NCBI GenBank assembly: GCA_012931725.1
Contig: CM022951.1
Span: 3,517,849-3,581,848, forward strand
Direction of reading: 5' to 3'
DNA length: 64,000 nucleotides
From: Litsea cubeba
Taxonomy: Eukaryota; Streptophyta; Magnoliopsida; Laurales; Lauraceae
This document shows, one piece after another, positions 32,001 to 46,600 of the stretch (position 1 is the first letter of the stretch; each line of letters begins with the position of its first letter). A model generated the notes under the pieces. It was given only the letters and a program-made list of their open reading frames with translations, did not search any database and was not told the DNA's origin. The position numbers and the translations under genes are program-made.

Positions 32001-35000
32001 GCACTTTGTGCACCGGGTGAGCCCTTTATCATACATATGAGATTAGGTCATATTTAAAACATTTGAGAGATTGGGTCATATTTAAAACATTTCCAGCGGA
32101 AACTTTTCAAACATCATACATAACTTGAGACATCTTACATAGCACAAACAAATTCTCTATTTCAAATTAATAATATCAAAGTCAGCAAGTATTTAAAGTA
32201 ACTGCTAAAAACTTGGCCAAATTCAGTGGGCCCTATTACAATGCTAGAGTAAAGAAATAAACCAGTTTTAATCGATATTTCTTGAGCAAGGACGATGGCT
32301 CTAGATCGCATCGCCAGCTTTCCACTCTTGATATTCCTGACGTTCTACATATTAAGGAACTATTACTTGTTCACCACCTACAGGCGTTAATTGTAGAACG
32401 TCATGTTACGAATAATCTCAATAAGTAAGCATTCCATAATTCCATAGTTCATAAAAAAAGTTCAAAAATAGAATAAAGAAAAAAATAATACAGAACGACA
32501 AAGCTACGACTAGGCAAAATCGTGCAAGAATAAGATAGCAACTTAAGAACCATCAAAGAAAATCTAAGTGGTGCTTGTTTTAGCCCATATAGAGACTTCT
32601 TCAAATGACATTATTTGGGGAGGACATTCATACGTAGGAGGAGACGTATGTTTAAGTTTAAAACTAATAAAAAGCTTTTGTTGTAGCTATTGGAACCCAC
32701 CTAATCATAATTCAACCCAACCACACTAGCCTCCCTTAATGAGACAAATAGACAATCCTTTAGGATTTATTTTAAAAATAAATATACTTCAGCTTCTATT
32801 TGTATCGATCCCATTTACTATTTCTTTGATCCATACGAATCCATTTCAATCAAGAGAAATGGACTATGATGCATTTTAAAAATGATTAACTTCATCAACA
32901 AACCTTTTACATAAAACATAAAAATTTGAACTAATCAATTGAAAGAGTCTAGACTAATCAAGACAACCTTTTGGTCTCAAGAGGATGAAAGAAGAACCCG
33001 GCCCCCATGGGAGAAAAAAAGACAACCCCAGTCTGTCTTCTCCCTCTTTGTGTCGAATCTGCCTCCGGCTGTTGTGACCCCGGACCCGTTTAGCACTAAT
33101 TACGGTCTGTAATCTGGGATCGTGGCTGTGCACGCGGAATGATGGAAGAAAATTTAATCCGCACACACGATTTCCCATAGGTTTCCACGGTGAGGATCCT
33201 ACACATGCCTCACAAATTAAAAGTAATGTATTTCGGTGGTAGGTTGTAGCGAATCATCATACTAATAAGCATAACATAAACAATAAATGAAAAATATCAG
33301 AGTAAGGTAGTAATATTAGTGGTATTCCCATAAACAGTTAAAGCTGCCTGCATATTACACAAAAGTAAAGTTTAGTTACGAAAGTTTGAAAAATAGGGCC
33401 AACCAAGGCCAATACATCAGAAAACCTAACATAGAACATAGACACTCCCTAAAATGTACGACAGCTCAAGTGTAGATCCCAATGTCTAAATGGCATCATC
33501 TGCACACCACTCGCCTACCAACTGCGGCTCCTCACCCGTCTCTGCAGGCTCCTCCTCAAAGGTAGCGGGGGCAATGCCTACAACACCAAGGTTAAATTAG
33601 GATCAGGCACGATGACCTGTCAAGTGTTTGAAAATGAATGATAATATGTTTGCAGCGAGTAAAAGTAATGACAAGAAATAATCAACAGAACTCCAATAAA
33701 AAGGTACAACAAGGCAATGGCATGCATGACCAATAAGACTGAGAAAATATAACATGGATTCAACATGAAACAATGCCACTAACACACTTGTCCTAGCAAT
33801 ATGGCAAACCACACACAGTATATACTCTCCTTCACTCAAGGTGACAGGAGCGCATGAGCATGAGTCGCCACGTGGGTAAGTAAACATAAGCATATATAAT
33901 AATAATAATATGCCAGCCCCATAAGGAGGTGGCCACACGAGGCACTGGCCATGGTTCCGAGCAAGATCAAGCAAGAGCCAATCTGCAGATGGAAATCATG
34001 AATTAAGGACTCCAAAGCAGCTGGATCTAGGCTGAATGGAACCCAAGCTTAGTGGTGCCGACTCTGGAGTGTGACTTGTGCACCACTGCATACCCACTCC
34101 CCCGCGGAACCCGACACCCTTCTGCAGGGGGTCCACAAGAATGACATAACTTAGGGATGACAAGAGGGGTGAGGGGTAGTTATCGAGCAAGCTAACACAT
34201 ACGTGAACACACACGAGATCGAGTACCCCTCATTGGACATACACGCAGGCACGCAGCATCACACACGCATGGAGTAGAAATGATATACTATTATACAACA
34301 GGAAAGAATCAGGTTAATCATCATGACTGAAATGAAAAACATGAACTAGGCGAGGCCTAAGGTCTTCTAGAAAATCGGGCAGCATTCCACCATGGAATGG
34401 TTCGACCGGAAATGAGTAAGAGGAAAAAGACTCTGCACATCTGACCCAATGCACCACAACTGTGGATCCTATCTCCTAAGGGGAAACAGGGCAATGACTG
34501 CTCGCTAAACCCCATACTTGGTCCACCGTTCTAAACCCTATGCGAAGTCCGAGTATGGTAGGGTGTACCGAAGAACACACTATCTCATAGGAAGGTGTAC
34601 ACTGCATGCGCGAACAAACGGTTACTTAAGTGTTAAACGAGTTGATTCCATTGTATAGTTAAGGTTCCATTACAAAATTCGCTAATCCTAAGTCTCGGGC
34701 TGCCATTGACATGTCGGGGTAGTAAGATTTGGCGTTACGCACACTTAGGATTCGGTTACCGATTATTTGATTCCTGCTAAGTTGTAATGTTAGGCTTCCC
34801 AAAGTCCTAGTTATACACATTCCCAACTTTAAAGTACACCTACATGCCTCTGGACAACCCTCAGGGGTGAATAACTACTCAAATAACGCCCCATAATGCT
34901 AACAATTCCATTTAGGTCAAGTCTTGGTTGTCGGTTCCATTTCTAGTCCCTAAGGTTCAAGGTTCTTTCCCAAAGAACCTAGTCCCGACTTATATTAATC

Positions 35001-38000
35001 CTTTGGTTAGGGGTTGCTAAAAATCCACCTAAAAATGTTTAGTAGAGTGTCTTAACTCATTTGGGGTTGAAAGGGGGGAAGAGAGAGAGAGAGAGAGGAG
35101 GAGGGGTGGGGTCAGTCAAATTGGGCCATCTGGCATGAACTGCCGGCTACCAAAATTGGATAGCTGGATAGCCTCACGGCTAGCCTTGGATCCCTGCGGT
35201 TGGGCACCCCGGAGCACGGCGGTTCACTGTAGTGGGAAAAACTGGGGGTCCTCCGGCCTTGGGCCTTTGGAGAAACTCAACCACTTAATTCCCCATCAAT
35301 CTAGCATCAAAATAACACCAATAAACACCCTTAGATCACCATCAAACACAAGGAGAGGGAAGAAAACCAAACATGCACTCTACAGTACATATACATAGAA
35401 TAGAAATGGAATTCAAAAGTAGAAAGAATGCATGTCACAAAAACTCAAATTAAACACTTGCCTCTAGTCCTGGGGCTTCCAAAATCACCTCTCATACCCT
35501 CCAATCAGCGGGGAACACTCTCCAAAAACCCCAAAAATACCCACTTAATTACCCCGAAAATGGAAAATCAAGAAAGGGATGATGGGAAGACTTTCATGTA
35601 CAGATTTAGGATCTCTATGAGTTGTAGATTCTAAGTATGTCGCTTAGCAGTAGGATGTCTGAAAGTGAAGAAATCTGTGGGTAGAGGGGCTGCCACACAT
35701 GGATTTGCTCAAAAATAGTGTCTAGAGATGGAGAAGATGGAGAGGAACTCAATGGCGGTGTTCATTTGATGATTAACAGCCTTAATTTTGAGCTTGAAGG
35801 TGAGAAAGGAGAAGAGGAAGAGGGTAGGGACTGGTTGCAGAGCTGTGGTGGTGCTGATCGAGAGAGAAGAAAAATGAAGGAAAAAGGGTTTGTTTGGCTT
35901 TATATATGGTTGGTCATGTGGGGTCAAGTACTTTGCGACACGAAAGCGGGGCTTTCTGGGCCTTGGATCGAAAAGGTCAAAGAAAGGAAGTTGCTTGAAA
36001 TTAAATCTAGTTTCTAACGAGCACAAGTATGACACAATCAGAAATTTCGCAGAAAATCCCATTTTTTCTGAAATGGCCATTTTACGCATAGTGATCTGAA
36101 TCCTATGATTCTTATCCCGAATCACGATTTGTATCCCGAATCTTAAGGAAAATGATTTGTATCTACCCAACTAATACCATTTACAAATGAATCTTAGGAT
36201 TCGGATGTGAATCCTATGATTTGATACTCGTTTCATCGAATCTTAGGACTCAAGCGATTCGGCTTAACAAGAACAGCTACTACCGTAACCCACGAACTTA
36301 GTTAATTAACATCCAAACCCACTTAACGAGCTAACAACACAAATCTCACGGACGGAGCTTGAAGCAATGTTTTCCAGAGCGGGAAAGTTTACAGACTCTT
36401 ACATCCAGGTCGATTGTTCTTTAGGCAAGCAACAAGGCTTTGGTTTCGTTAGGTTTAAATAAAAAAGGAAGCTATCCGAGGCCTAGAGTTGGTTAAGGGT
36501 AGATCTTGGGGCGGTAGTCACGTCAATGCAAATCTCACTAGTCCTTGCTCTAATAAACCCTCAGTCCCTACCTCCAATAGCACGCAGCTCCTCCCCAGAT
36601 TTGTGTCAACCAATCTCTTAGCTGGATATCAACCTCCCTCAGGCACCTCTGGCTTAAGCGTTGGTTGGATCGTAAGGAATGAAGCTTCCAACTTCATCAA
36701 GGTAGCCCCTTCGATTATAGAGTCGGAAAAGAAGACCCTATGCCACAACTTAAAAAGCTTCATTAAACTCCAGTAGGGTGTGGCTTATGTCGCAGCTTGG
36801 CTGGAACTTTCTTGGGGTGAATCGACCGTTGGCATCAAGCTGATATAGGAAGATGTCGCGCACCTTCAACTTTTCAGAGCAGGAAGTCTGGGAAGTGATG
36901 GACCGTGCCATGCACCTATCCTCCTCTCCATTTGTGGCCTTTGACAGATGGATGGAGGCAGTTGGTTCCCCTCCTCCACCAAGATGGATTCGCTTCTCAG
37001 GTGTGCCACTCCAAGCCTGGAATGGGTGTCTTTCCTCGATTGGGGGACTTCATCGGATCTACTCTTTAAGTTGTTCGCTTCACATCTAAGAAAAACATCC
37101 TAACCCACGGCTCGTGTGAAGGTACTGACAGGTAGGGTTTGCAAGCTCCCGATTCAGATCCCCCTTTATGTTGGTGATCTTTTGATCTATATCACGGTCG
37201 AAGAAGATACGATCGATCTGGCTGCTTTGCTGAGGTTGTTGCCCTCCTCCGACGGTGGCCCAAGTCTGATTAGATCAACTGTTGTTGTTACCGATGGCGA
37301 CCTCAGTTCAAATTTTGAATCCCCTCCTACAAGATTCTCGAAGCGGACTAGGGTACTCAGACCTAACTCTCTGGCTTTTTGGACGCTTGGACCTGGCCCT
37401 TGCCCCAATGGGTCACTGGTTGATGGTGAGAGGCTCTGTTCTTTCCTTTGTGAAGTGGGTTGGCCCATCTCTTCAGCCCCAACCAATATTATTTCTTTGA
37501 AATCTTAGAACATGGGATTCGCCCTTCTTCAGATAAACAGAGAGCTCAATTCATCGGCATCGGCGACCTCATCGGCATCGACATACAGAGCTTCGTCACC
37601 AATGACCCATGCAACTTTAACAACTATTCCGGCTACCACTTTGACTTCGACATCCAGAGCATCCTCTACTTCCTCACGTTGTCTGGACTCCATTCCTCTG
37701 TTGCCGCATGCCTTTAGCGTAGACCGTTTGTCCTATGCTTCTAGGCGGGAGAAGAAGACAGATTCTCTTCACCAGCTAGCTCGCTGCTAGGCTCGACATT
37801 GGCCGCAAAATGTTCCCCTCTCGTCGATGGCAAGAGTCTAACCTTGCCAACGACTCCTCACTCAGTGCCGGCTTCCCTCCCTTCATCTACTGAAGCTTCT
37901 GTATCGCAAAGGAGATCCCTTCTCCTTGCTGGTTGCAACTCAATGCCATGAGCCCTCTCGGATTACGATCGACACTCCCAATTCTGGCTGGATTTTCCGT

Positions 38001-40613
38001 TTTCAAATCCGTGAAGCACAAAGTGCATTTTCAAGAGGCGGGCATGATCTCTCTGAAGAACGACGGCATAATCTCTCTGTCAACTCCCAAGGAAGCAAAT
38101 AATCGCACTGCAATTGAGACAAACAACACCTGGTTGGCTGAAAAAATAAGATCTATGGTGATGCGATAGGCATCACAGTTGACCACATCAGAGGTGGCTG
38201 GGACAGTTTAGTTGCTTTTGCTCATGACAGAGACGCTCTAAATAGGAATGCTTACTACTGGAAACAACCTAAGAGGTAGGGAAACAGAGAACTTCAGTTC
38301 CATCAATTATGACAGTCGTCGGCTTGGGAGACCCCCCTTTTCTCAAGGTAGACAGGCGTGCCTGGAGTTTAAAGAAGTGCTGTCAATGAAAGCTCTCTCC
38401 TGGAATGTCCATGGGCTAGGGAGCTTAGTGAAATGGGTGTCTATTAAGGAGGTAATTCGCATCTCCAAAGTCGATTTACTGCTTCTTCAATAAACAAAGC
38501 TTAGCTCCATGTCTGATTTGATTGTAAAAGAGTTATGAGGAAATATTCTCTGTGGTTGGGCTTGTTTGGATGCTACCGGATCTTTTGGGGGTATTCTTCT
38601 ATGTTGGAAAAGAGTTATGGGGAAATATTCTCATTTCGTTCGTCGTTCAATCGATAAAGAAGAGGTGAAAGAGTTTACATTTCATTCGGTCGATAAAAAA
38701 AAGGCAAAACAAAAACCCTTTCGCCCTTTTAATAAGACAAAAAGGGTGCGATAGTGGGTTGAATTTGTGGGCTGCACTAGTGGCCTGTCGGGCTCATATA
38801 TTAAAACAATTTTAGCCATTTAAAATAAGCCTGCTCATATGTGGGCCCTAGAAGTTTTTTACTATAACATTAAATAGGATCTTAATCAGACTTCACCCCT
38901 ACTAGGAAATAAAGCGTATTGAATTTCATTATTTCATTATTTTAATATTTACTATATATTATAGTTTTTTGAAATATTTTGCCGAAACTCCAAATTAGCC
39001 AAAATTATTTGGGTTTAGAGGCCAAACCGAAACACAATTCGAAACGAATTTCTCAACACTGCTCTAATACCATGATATAACATATAATCCTAGGAGAATG
39101 GAAATGGATTGCCTGTGTCATGCCTCCAAAATCCAATTGGATCCTAATCGCATCCTTAGGGCATGAAAATCGAGGCCATTTAAAATTTTTCCATAATTGC
39201 ATTTGTGGCCCCAATTCCGGCTGGATCGAAGTCCGTAGTAAGGTTATGAGTGATAATTCATACAATTTGCGCAGTAAGGTTATCAGTCACCATAAACAAA
39301 TACGGAAGCAATAATTCATACAATCTGCGCAGATGGTCACCAATATAACATATAGCAATGTCAGAGCTGATACAAGTAACAAAAAGACAGTTACTTACAT
39401 TTTAATTACAAAAAGCATTAGGGTTTTAATGAAGGTCCAACACTACAACAATGACAAGTAAGAGATGCACCTATGCTCATATAACCAGGATGTAATGTGA
39501 GGCTCTCAGGCATTGGCCCAACAACACGACAGTTCCACTACGCTCCACTAGTGATAACCCTTAACTGACGAATCCTGTGGGACCGCCTCAGCCACCTACA
39601 CAATGGGTCCCCACTACCTAAGCACCAAATGTAGCATCATCAGATTGTGGTAATCTGACAAATAAATAAATGTAAATAAACAGATACTGTGCATCAAAAC
39701 TGAGTAAAGACAGTCATAGATCACGTGAGTAACAATAAATGGAAGCTAGGCATAAAACATGAATAAATAACAAACCATACGAATCTTACGGAGACAGAAT
39801 CCCTAGCTACACACTCTAACATGTCAACCCACATAAGCTAAACATAACAAACCCAGGCAAGCCTGGCATACAGATGAATGCAAACAGCACAACTGCACAT
39901 TATGTCACATAATGCATGTTGGCCCAATCGCATATGACCACCTCCCGATCTGCAGACAGTAACCACACACATGCACAACACCCCTAATCCACACGGAGAC
40001 ACCCTAAATCGTGGGAGGCCAAATCCACCTAGGGGTGCCTGACTCGAATGAATCAAGGACTATACACTTTGATACCCAGATACGGATACGGACATGGGGA
40101 ACGGAGACTCGACACGCCAACTTAAAAATTTAGGACACAGATACCGGTATGGTATCACCTAAAATATGATACGGACACGGGGTATGACACGGATACAAAC
40201 ACGTATATCTAAAAAAACAAAAAAATTGATTCTACTAAGCATCCAAATCACTTAACTTTACATAAAATAGTACTCAATTAAATATATGTAAAAAATATAA
40301 AACAAATGCTAGAATTTAATAATAACATAAATTAATACATTTCTATTACAATGAAAATTTAACTGAGGCTTATATATATTTATACATTATATTGATTTTA
40401 AAGTAGCTAGTCCTTTAATAGGTCAGATCTACTGGGAGCCCACCAATCTCACTTTGGGCCCAAAGCATTTGGTCTCTCACTTGGGCACAAAAGTAGACAT
40501 CGTACGAAAGGCCTTTAAAAGGGCATTTTGCCCCTTTCACGATAGTTTGCCCTTTTTTTTTTACATTCAACATTCGATGAAGCTGCTGTAAGCGAGAAAA
40601 AATAAAGTAAAAC

Positions 40614-40695
<82 letters not shown>

Positions 40696-43600
40696 GAAGA
40701 AGATAAGAGAAGAAGAACAAGCAACAACTGCAGTCACGATCGGCATCAACAGCCATCAAAGCAGGATCGGCGATGGCAGAAACTTAGATCTTCTACAGGT
40801 AGCATCAATTCCATCTTCGGCGGCTCTAGCAGGCCACATGTCATCTCTCTCGCTCTTTCCCTCTTTCTGTTTTCTATGCAATTAGGTCTGATCTGTCTCT
40901 GTGGTTTTTTTTTCAACACATGCACATCTCTCTCCCTCTCTCTGAAAGCGGGCCGAAATCCCGAACGAATTGGGAGTTGTATCCTAAAATTGGGTGGCAT
41001 ATCCAAACCGTGTCTGTATCGGTACAGGTACCACAAGTCAAATGCCATATTCGGGTATCATACACTATACATCCTGCACACTCAGTGTTCCGGCTAGACC
41101 CTCATTGGGTATCACCACCAAATAGACAAACAAAGCGGAACATAGGGGAACTACTCCACACGCGTGTTTCACCAATCATGTCCATAATCACAACTCGAAT
41201 AGTCCTTGGTACCTATCCTTTAGTCCAGGACATCCCCCTATTGGATCACACTCTAACATACCATATTCATAGTCCATTAATTCATTTCAATCCATATTAG
41301 GTCCATTACATATTAAGCAAGCAATAGAAGACTGACTAGCGGAGCGGATACATGCACACGTCATGTAATAAGCGGAGATACTAACCTACTACTAACCTAT
41401 CCGGAATACATGATTAAGGAATCGAAGGGGTAGACACTAAACCAACCTAAGGCTTGGGTCGTCCAATACATGTGGGGACCATACTGTCTAACACAGTGGT
41501 TACATGGGCCCAGGATGTTGGGTATAATCATTTGGTGCTTCTGACATTGATGGCATCCTGGAATCCCGCTATGCCACTCATAGTTCAATATGGTTCTCAC
41601 ATGTGCAACCGGCCAACCCATAAGGAGATGTCAAGCTCACACATCCCCTTACTAATGGTCCAACTCCTCTTTATTAATTACCTAACCTAGGGGTCATGGA
41701 TCTCGGGTCAAGGGTGTTGAGAAAGTCTCACATCCCATATCGCCCAAGTAATGGGTTTGAGAGGGTTTCATATACCTGTTTGGGCCTTCCACCTGTTAGC
41801 TTAAGTTTTTAGGTTGGTACATGGTATCAGAGAGGGTTCTGTTCCTGTCGTTCTTGTGTAGCCCATGTGGCAGGCCCGTCCATGAAATCTGTTGGGCCTG
41901 CACGTGAGTGAAAGTGTTGGATAGTCCCACATTGCCCAAGTAATGGGTTTGAGAGGGCTTCATATACCTGTTTGGGCCTTCCACCTATCAGCTTAAGCTT
42001 TTGGGTTGGTATATGGTATCTTACAAAGGGTCCCAAATTCCCAAAATACCAAATTCTGGAAATGTAACTGCAGTTGACCGTGAACCACTCCACGGTCGAC
42101 CGTGATTTCATCATGCACAGACCTTGACACAAGAGCATCTCAGGTGCTATGGTACTCCTGAGACAGAGAGGTCTCACCGTTAGCCATGACCCTTTCATGG
42201 CCAGTTGTGGGGTCTCGGCTAACCGTAGTGAAATTCACGGTTGGCTACCTGAAGTTTCACGGTTGACTGTGGCCTTATAGAAACCGAACCTGTAATGGGT
42301 TCAGGGTGGGTTTTGGGGGAGCCTTTTCCCCCACACCTCCAATGGGGTTTCTAACACAACCTATGGATCGATCCATCCATTTAAGCGCCTTTAATCCATA
42401 CACTATCAATACATTAAAATCCTTACATACCAACTCATATCAACATAAATGAGCTCCAGATGGGTAGCTAGCATGAATAACCTGTGGAATCAAACAAACA
42501 AAGCATAAATATCATATTAAGTACATTTATTTACTTGCCTTTGGTAGCTTTCCACAAAACCCCTCTTTTTGGTGCTTAGGGTTTCCAAGATCTTGCTCTC
42601 CACCATATCCCACTCTAATCCAACGTTACAACCCATCTTCTTACATGTCAAAGAAGAGAAAAACATCACTAACCCATTAATGCATGATCCTAGCGTGAAT
42701 AATGAACTCTACATGGAGACTTGGGGAAGATTGGCTTACCTAGAAAGTGAAAAGAAAGAAGGTGATGATGGGGAAGATGAAGATGAAGGCTTGGGGAAGC
42801 TTGAGCTTGGCTTGGGATCCTTTGGGAACTCGAGCTTGTGGAAGGAAGATTGATGCAATCCTAGGGTTAGGATCGCAAGTGCCGGAGCACAATTAGGGTT
42901 TCGAGGGAACAATCACATGATGAAGACACTCTCCAACGATAAGCCCTAGGGAAAATTCTATTAACTCAAAATCTCTGAGATCATTGATCTCTACAATGCT
43001 ATATTTATAATAAAAGAAACTTAGGGGCTAAGAAATCAATCCTAATCAAACTGGGAAACCAAATAATAGTCCTATCCAAATTAGAAACTAATCCTAAATA
43101 CAACTTATTAAATAAAATCAGAAACTAATAAAAATTAATAAAGAATTCCTAAAATTCCTTGGGTCCCACATGTGGACCATGTCTCTTGCTCTAACGGATG
43201 AATAGTGCTGCTGCATCAAAGACGGTGAAGAGAAAGGGGGAAAGTAGAGGAGAGGAGAAGAGATGTGGAAATGGAAAAAAAAGAGAGTTGAAGAAGATGA
43301 TGATGAAGATCTTGGAAGCTTGGGGGAACCTTGGTTGGCTTGGAAATCTTTGGGGAGGTTGAGCTTGGTGATGAGGGAAGAGGAGAAGTAGAGAGTGGAG
43401 AGGGAAATGAAGGGATTGAGATGAAAATGGTGAGAATGAAGGGGCTCAGGCTTTTGTAGAGTTAGTTTAGGAAAATTACAAACAAGGGCTTGGGTCAAAG
43501 TGAAATGGGTTTAGGGACCAAAATGAAAATGGGTCCCTAGCTGGGTTTTGGGCCAATAGGTCATGATGGGTCCGGCATAGGGAGATGTCATGCATGATGA

Positions 43601-46600
43601 AACCACCCTATTATGCGACAAGCTAGGTTAATTAACACTAATCTTAATTAATTATGCTAACCCACCTAATTAAGGTCGGGGGCCTTAAAGCCTGAGTTTT
43701 CTAGACAATTCTTTTTGTATACAATGCTTCAGGGTATTATTATACATGGTCATATATGTGAGAGGATCTGTTATGACTCATGGCCCTGCATAACAAGAAG
43801 ATAAAAATAAGAGACGAGACTTGTTGCTAGGATTCAAACTACTGTCAAGCCCTCGAGAGAGTACCTCTATTGATTATATTGTTCTCGTGTTTTCTGCAGA
43901 TGTAGGTTTAGAGAGACCTTCCAAAACCCTTGTATTGTGGAGGGAAAGCGTGAACCCACCAAGTTTGCTATATCGAAAAGTAGAGGGTTATTTTCCTTTT
44001 GTCCTTGTTATGGAAGGAGCACTTCGCTTTAAATTTCATGAAGTTAGGAACTGTTAGCGCTAAATATTTGATTTTTTAGGAATTTTCATGGAAACCCCTC
44101 AACCCCAAGCCCAACATCAATCAAAATGATACAAAAGAAAGGTGAGCTTGCTTCTTAATTCCCTTCTTCAATCTTTCTATCTCTGTGCCACTAATATGTG
44201 GGCAGAAACCCTTGTAGTGAATGAAGAGGGACCGATGATATTGCTCATGACAGAACGAAGAGGATATCAAGAACAATTGTGCCTTCTTTCATGATTGTCT
44301 CCTCCATGGTTCTTTTGTAGAATTTGATGTTGTGTATCTACTGCTATCTAGCCTTGTACATATTATGAGGACTGAGGATGATAGGTGCTAGACCATAGTT
44401 ACCTAATTCGGCTAACAGGGTTCTGAATTCCGTGCAGTTCGAAGCGAAGAAATCGCTATTCAATTCGGTGAAGTTCGGAGATTGCAAAATGCCGGATTCG
44501 ATTCAGTTCGACGTCTTATTTCAGGAAATAAAATACGTTGGGGAGTGGAGCCTTATAAATGAAGTGAAAAACTCCCTAAAAATAGGAGTTAGAGGAGAGA
44601 TCTATATTAAGGTTTCATTAAAAGAAACATTAAAAATTAAAAATAAAAAGTTAAATAAGAAGAGGAATCAGAGAAAAACTGCTTTTAGAAATCGAGTCGA
44701 ACTAAAACTGTAAAATACATATTTAATCTCATGCTTAGTATACCTGTAGACTCAATCGCTTCATCACAGGATTGCTGGTTCTCAGACTCGTCTAATCTCT
44801 CGTGTAGTGCGTGCTAGGGCGGATTTCAGGTATGTTTCTCATCGTCATCTTTTTCACACAAACGTGAAGAGAGTTTTAAGAGGGAAAAAAAGGGAGAAAA
44901 GGGCCCTGCAGCGTTTAAGGAAGGAGATGAGAAAGGGGAAGGTGAAAAGATACGAGATGCTCTTTCTCTCTCCAATTCAATCAATACAGCTGTTTCTCCG
45001 AAAAGTCCCATAACAAAATTGCTGGTTTGGTAGTTCTCAGGATACCTAACCAAACCAAACCAAACCAAACCAAGCCTTTTCCCACTAGGTGGGGTCGGCT
45101 ATATGGATTTGACGACGCCAATCAAATCTGTTTAGGGCCATGTCCTCCGTTAGATCCATGTAGGCAAGATCATGTTTAATAGTTTCTTTCCAACTTCTCT
45201 TGGGTCTCCCTCTCCCTCTCCTACTCTTGGCAAACTCCATGCTTTCACACCTTTTAACAGGTGCCTCTGTTGGACGCCTTCTAACATGGCCGAACCATCT
45301 CAGTCGATTTTCTCTCATTTTATCTCCAATCGGTGCTATTCCTACTAAGCCCCTAATTTCCTCATTCCTAATCCTATCTCTCCTTGTGATCCCGCACATC
45401 CATCTTAGCATTCTCATCTCCGCAACTTCCATCTTCTTGACATGATTATGCTTTACTGCCCAACACTCTGATCCATATAACAACGCTGGCCGTACCGCCA
45501 CCTTATAATACTTTCCTTTAACCTTGAGGGGGACTTTCCGATCACACAAGACCCCCGAAGCACTCCTCCATTTGGTCCACCCGGCTTGAATCCTGTGACT
45601 TACATCAGTATCAATCCCTCCATCCTGTTGCACCATAGATCCAAGGTACCTAAAGTTTTCTTTTTCTGCTATCTTTTGTGTGCCCAAACTTACTTCTATG
45701 TTACCAGGTGTCCTACTTTGACTAAACTTGCATTCCATATATTCCGTTTTGCATCGACTTAGCCTAAACCCTTTTGTCTCTAATGTTTTCCGCCACAATT
45801 CAAGTTTAGCATTCACTCCTTCTCTCGTCTCATCCACTAAAACAATGTCATCTGCAAATAACATACACCACGGCACCTCATCCTGGATATGTCTTGTAAT
45901 CTCATCCATAACTAGGGCAAACAAGTACGGGCTTAACGCTGAGCCTTGGTGTAGACCAATCGTGATAGGAAACTCCTTAGTTTCGCCGCCAGTCGTCCTT
46001 ATAGATGTCACGACTCTATCATACATATCCTTTATCGCCTCAATATAAGCGACACAAACTCTTTTCTTTTCCAAAACTTTCCAAAGAATCTCCCTAGGAA
46101 CCCGGTCATAAGCCTTCTCCAAGTCAATGAACACCATATGTAAATCTCTCTTACCTTCTCTATACTGTTCCATTAACCTCCTCAGGAGAAAGATAGCCTC
46201 CATGGTTGATCTCCCAGGCATGAAACCAAATTGATTCTCTGAAATATTTGTTGTTCTTCTTAGTCTTCTCTCAATAACTCTCTCCCATAATTTCATCGTA
46301 TGGCTCATCAATTTAATCCCGCGGTAGTTCGCACAGTTCTGAATATCTCCTTTGTTCTTGTATATGGGTATAAGAATACTTTTCCTCCATGCATTAGGCA
46401 TCTTCTTGCTCTTTAGCACTACATTAAAAAGCTTTGTCAACCAACTAATACCATCCTCCCCCAAGCACCTCCATACCTCAATAGGGATACCATCTGGCCC
46501 AACCGCTTTCCCATTCTTCATTCTTTTCAATACTTCTTTAATTTCTTCCCTACTGATTCTCCTATAGAACATATGATTCGCTTCTTCTCTAGAAATGGTA

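Noticed and set aside
40415..40759. Leu/Ser-repeat frames on the minus strand
   Set aside because: Translation of the GA microsatellite.
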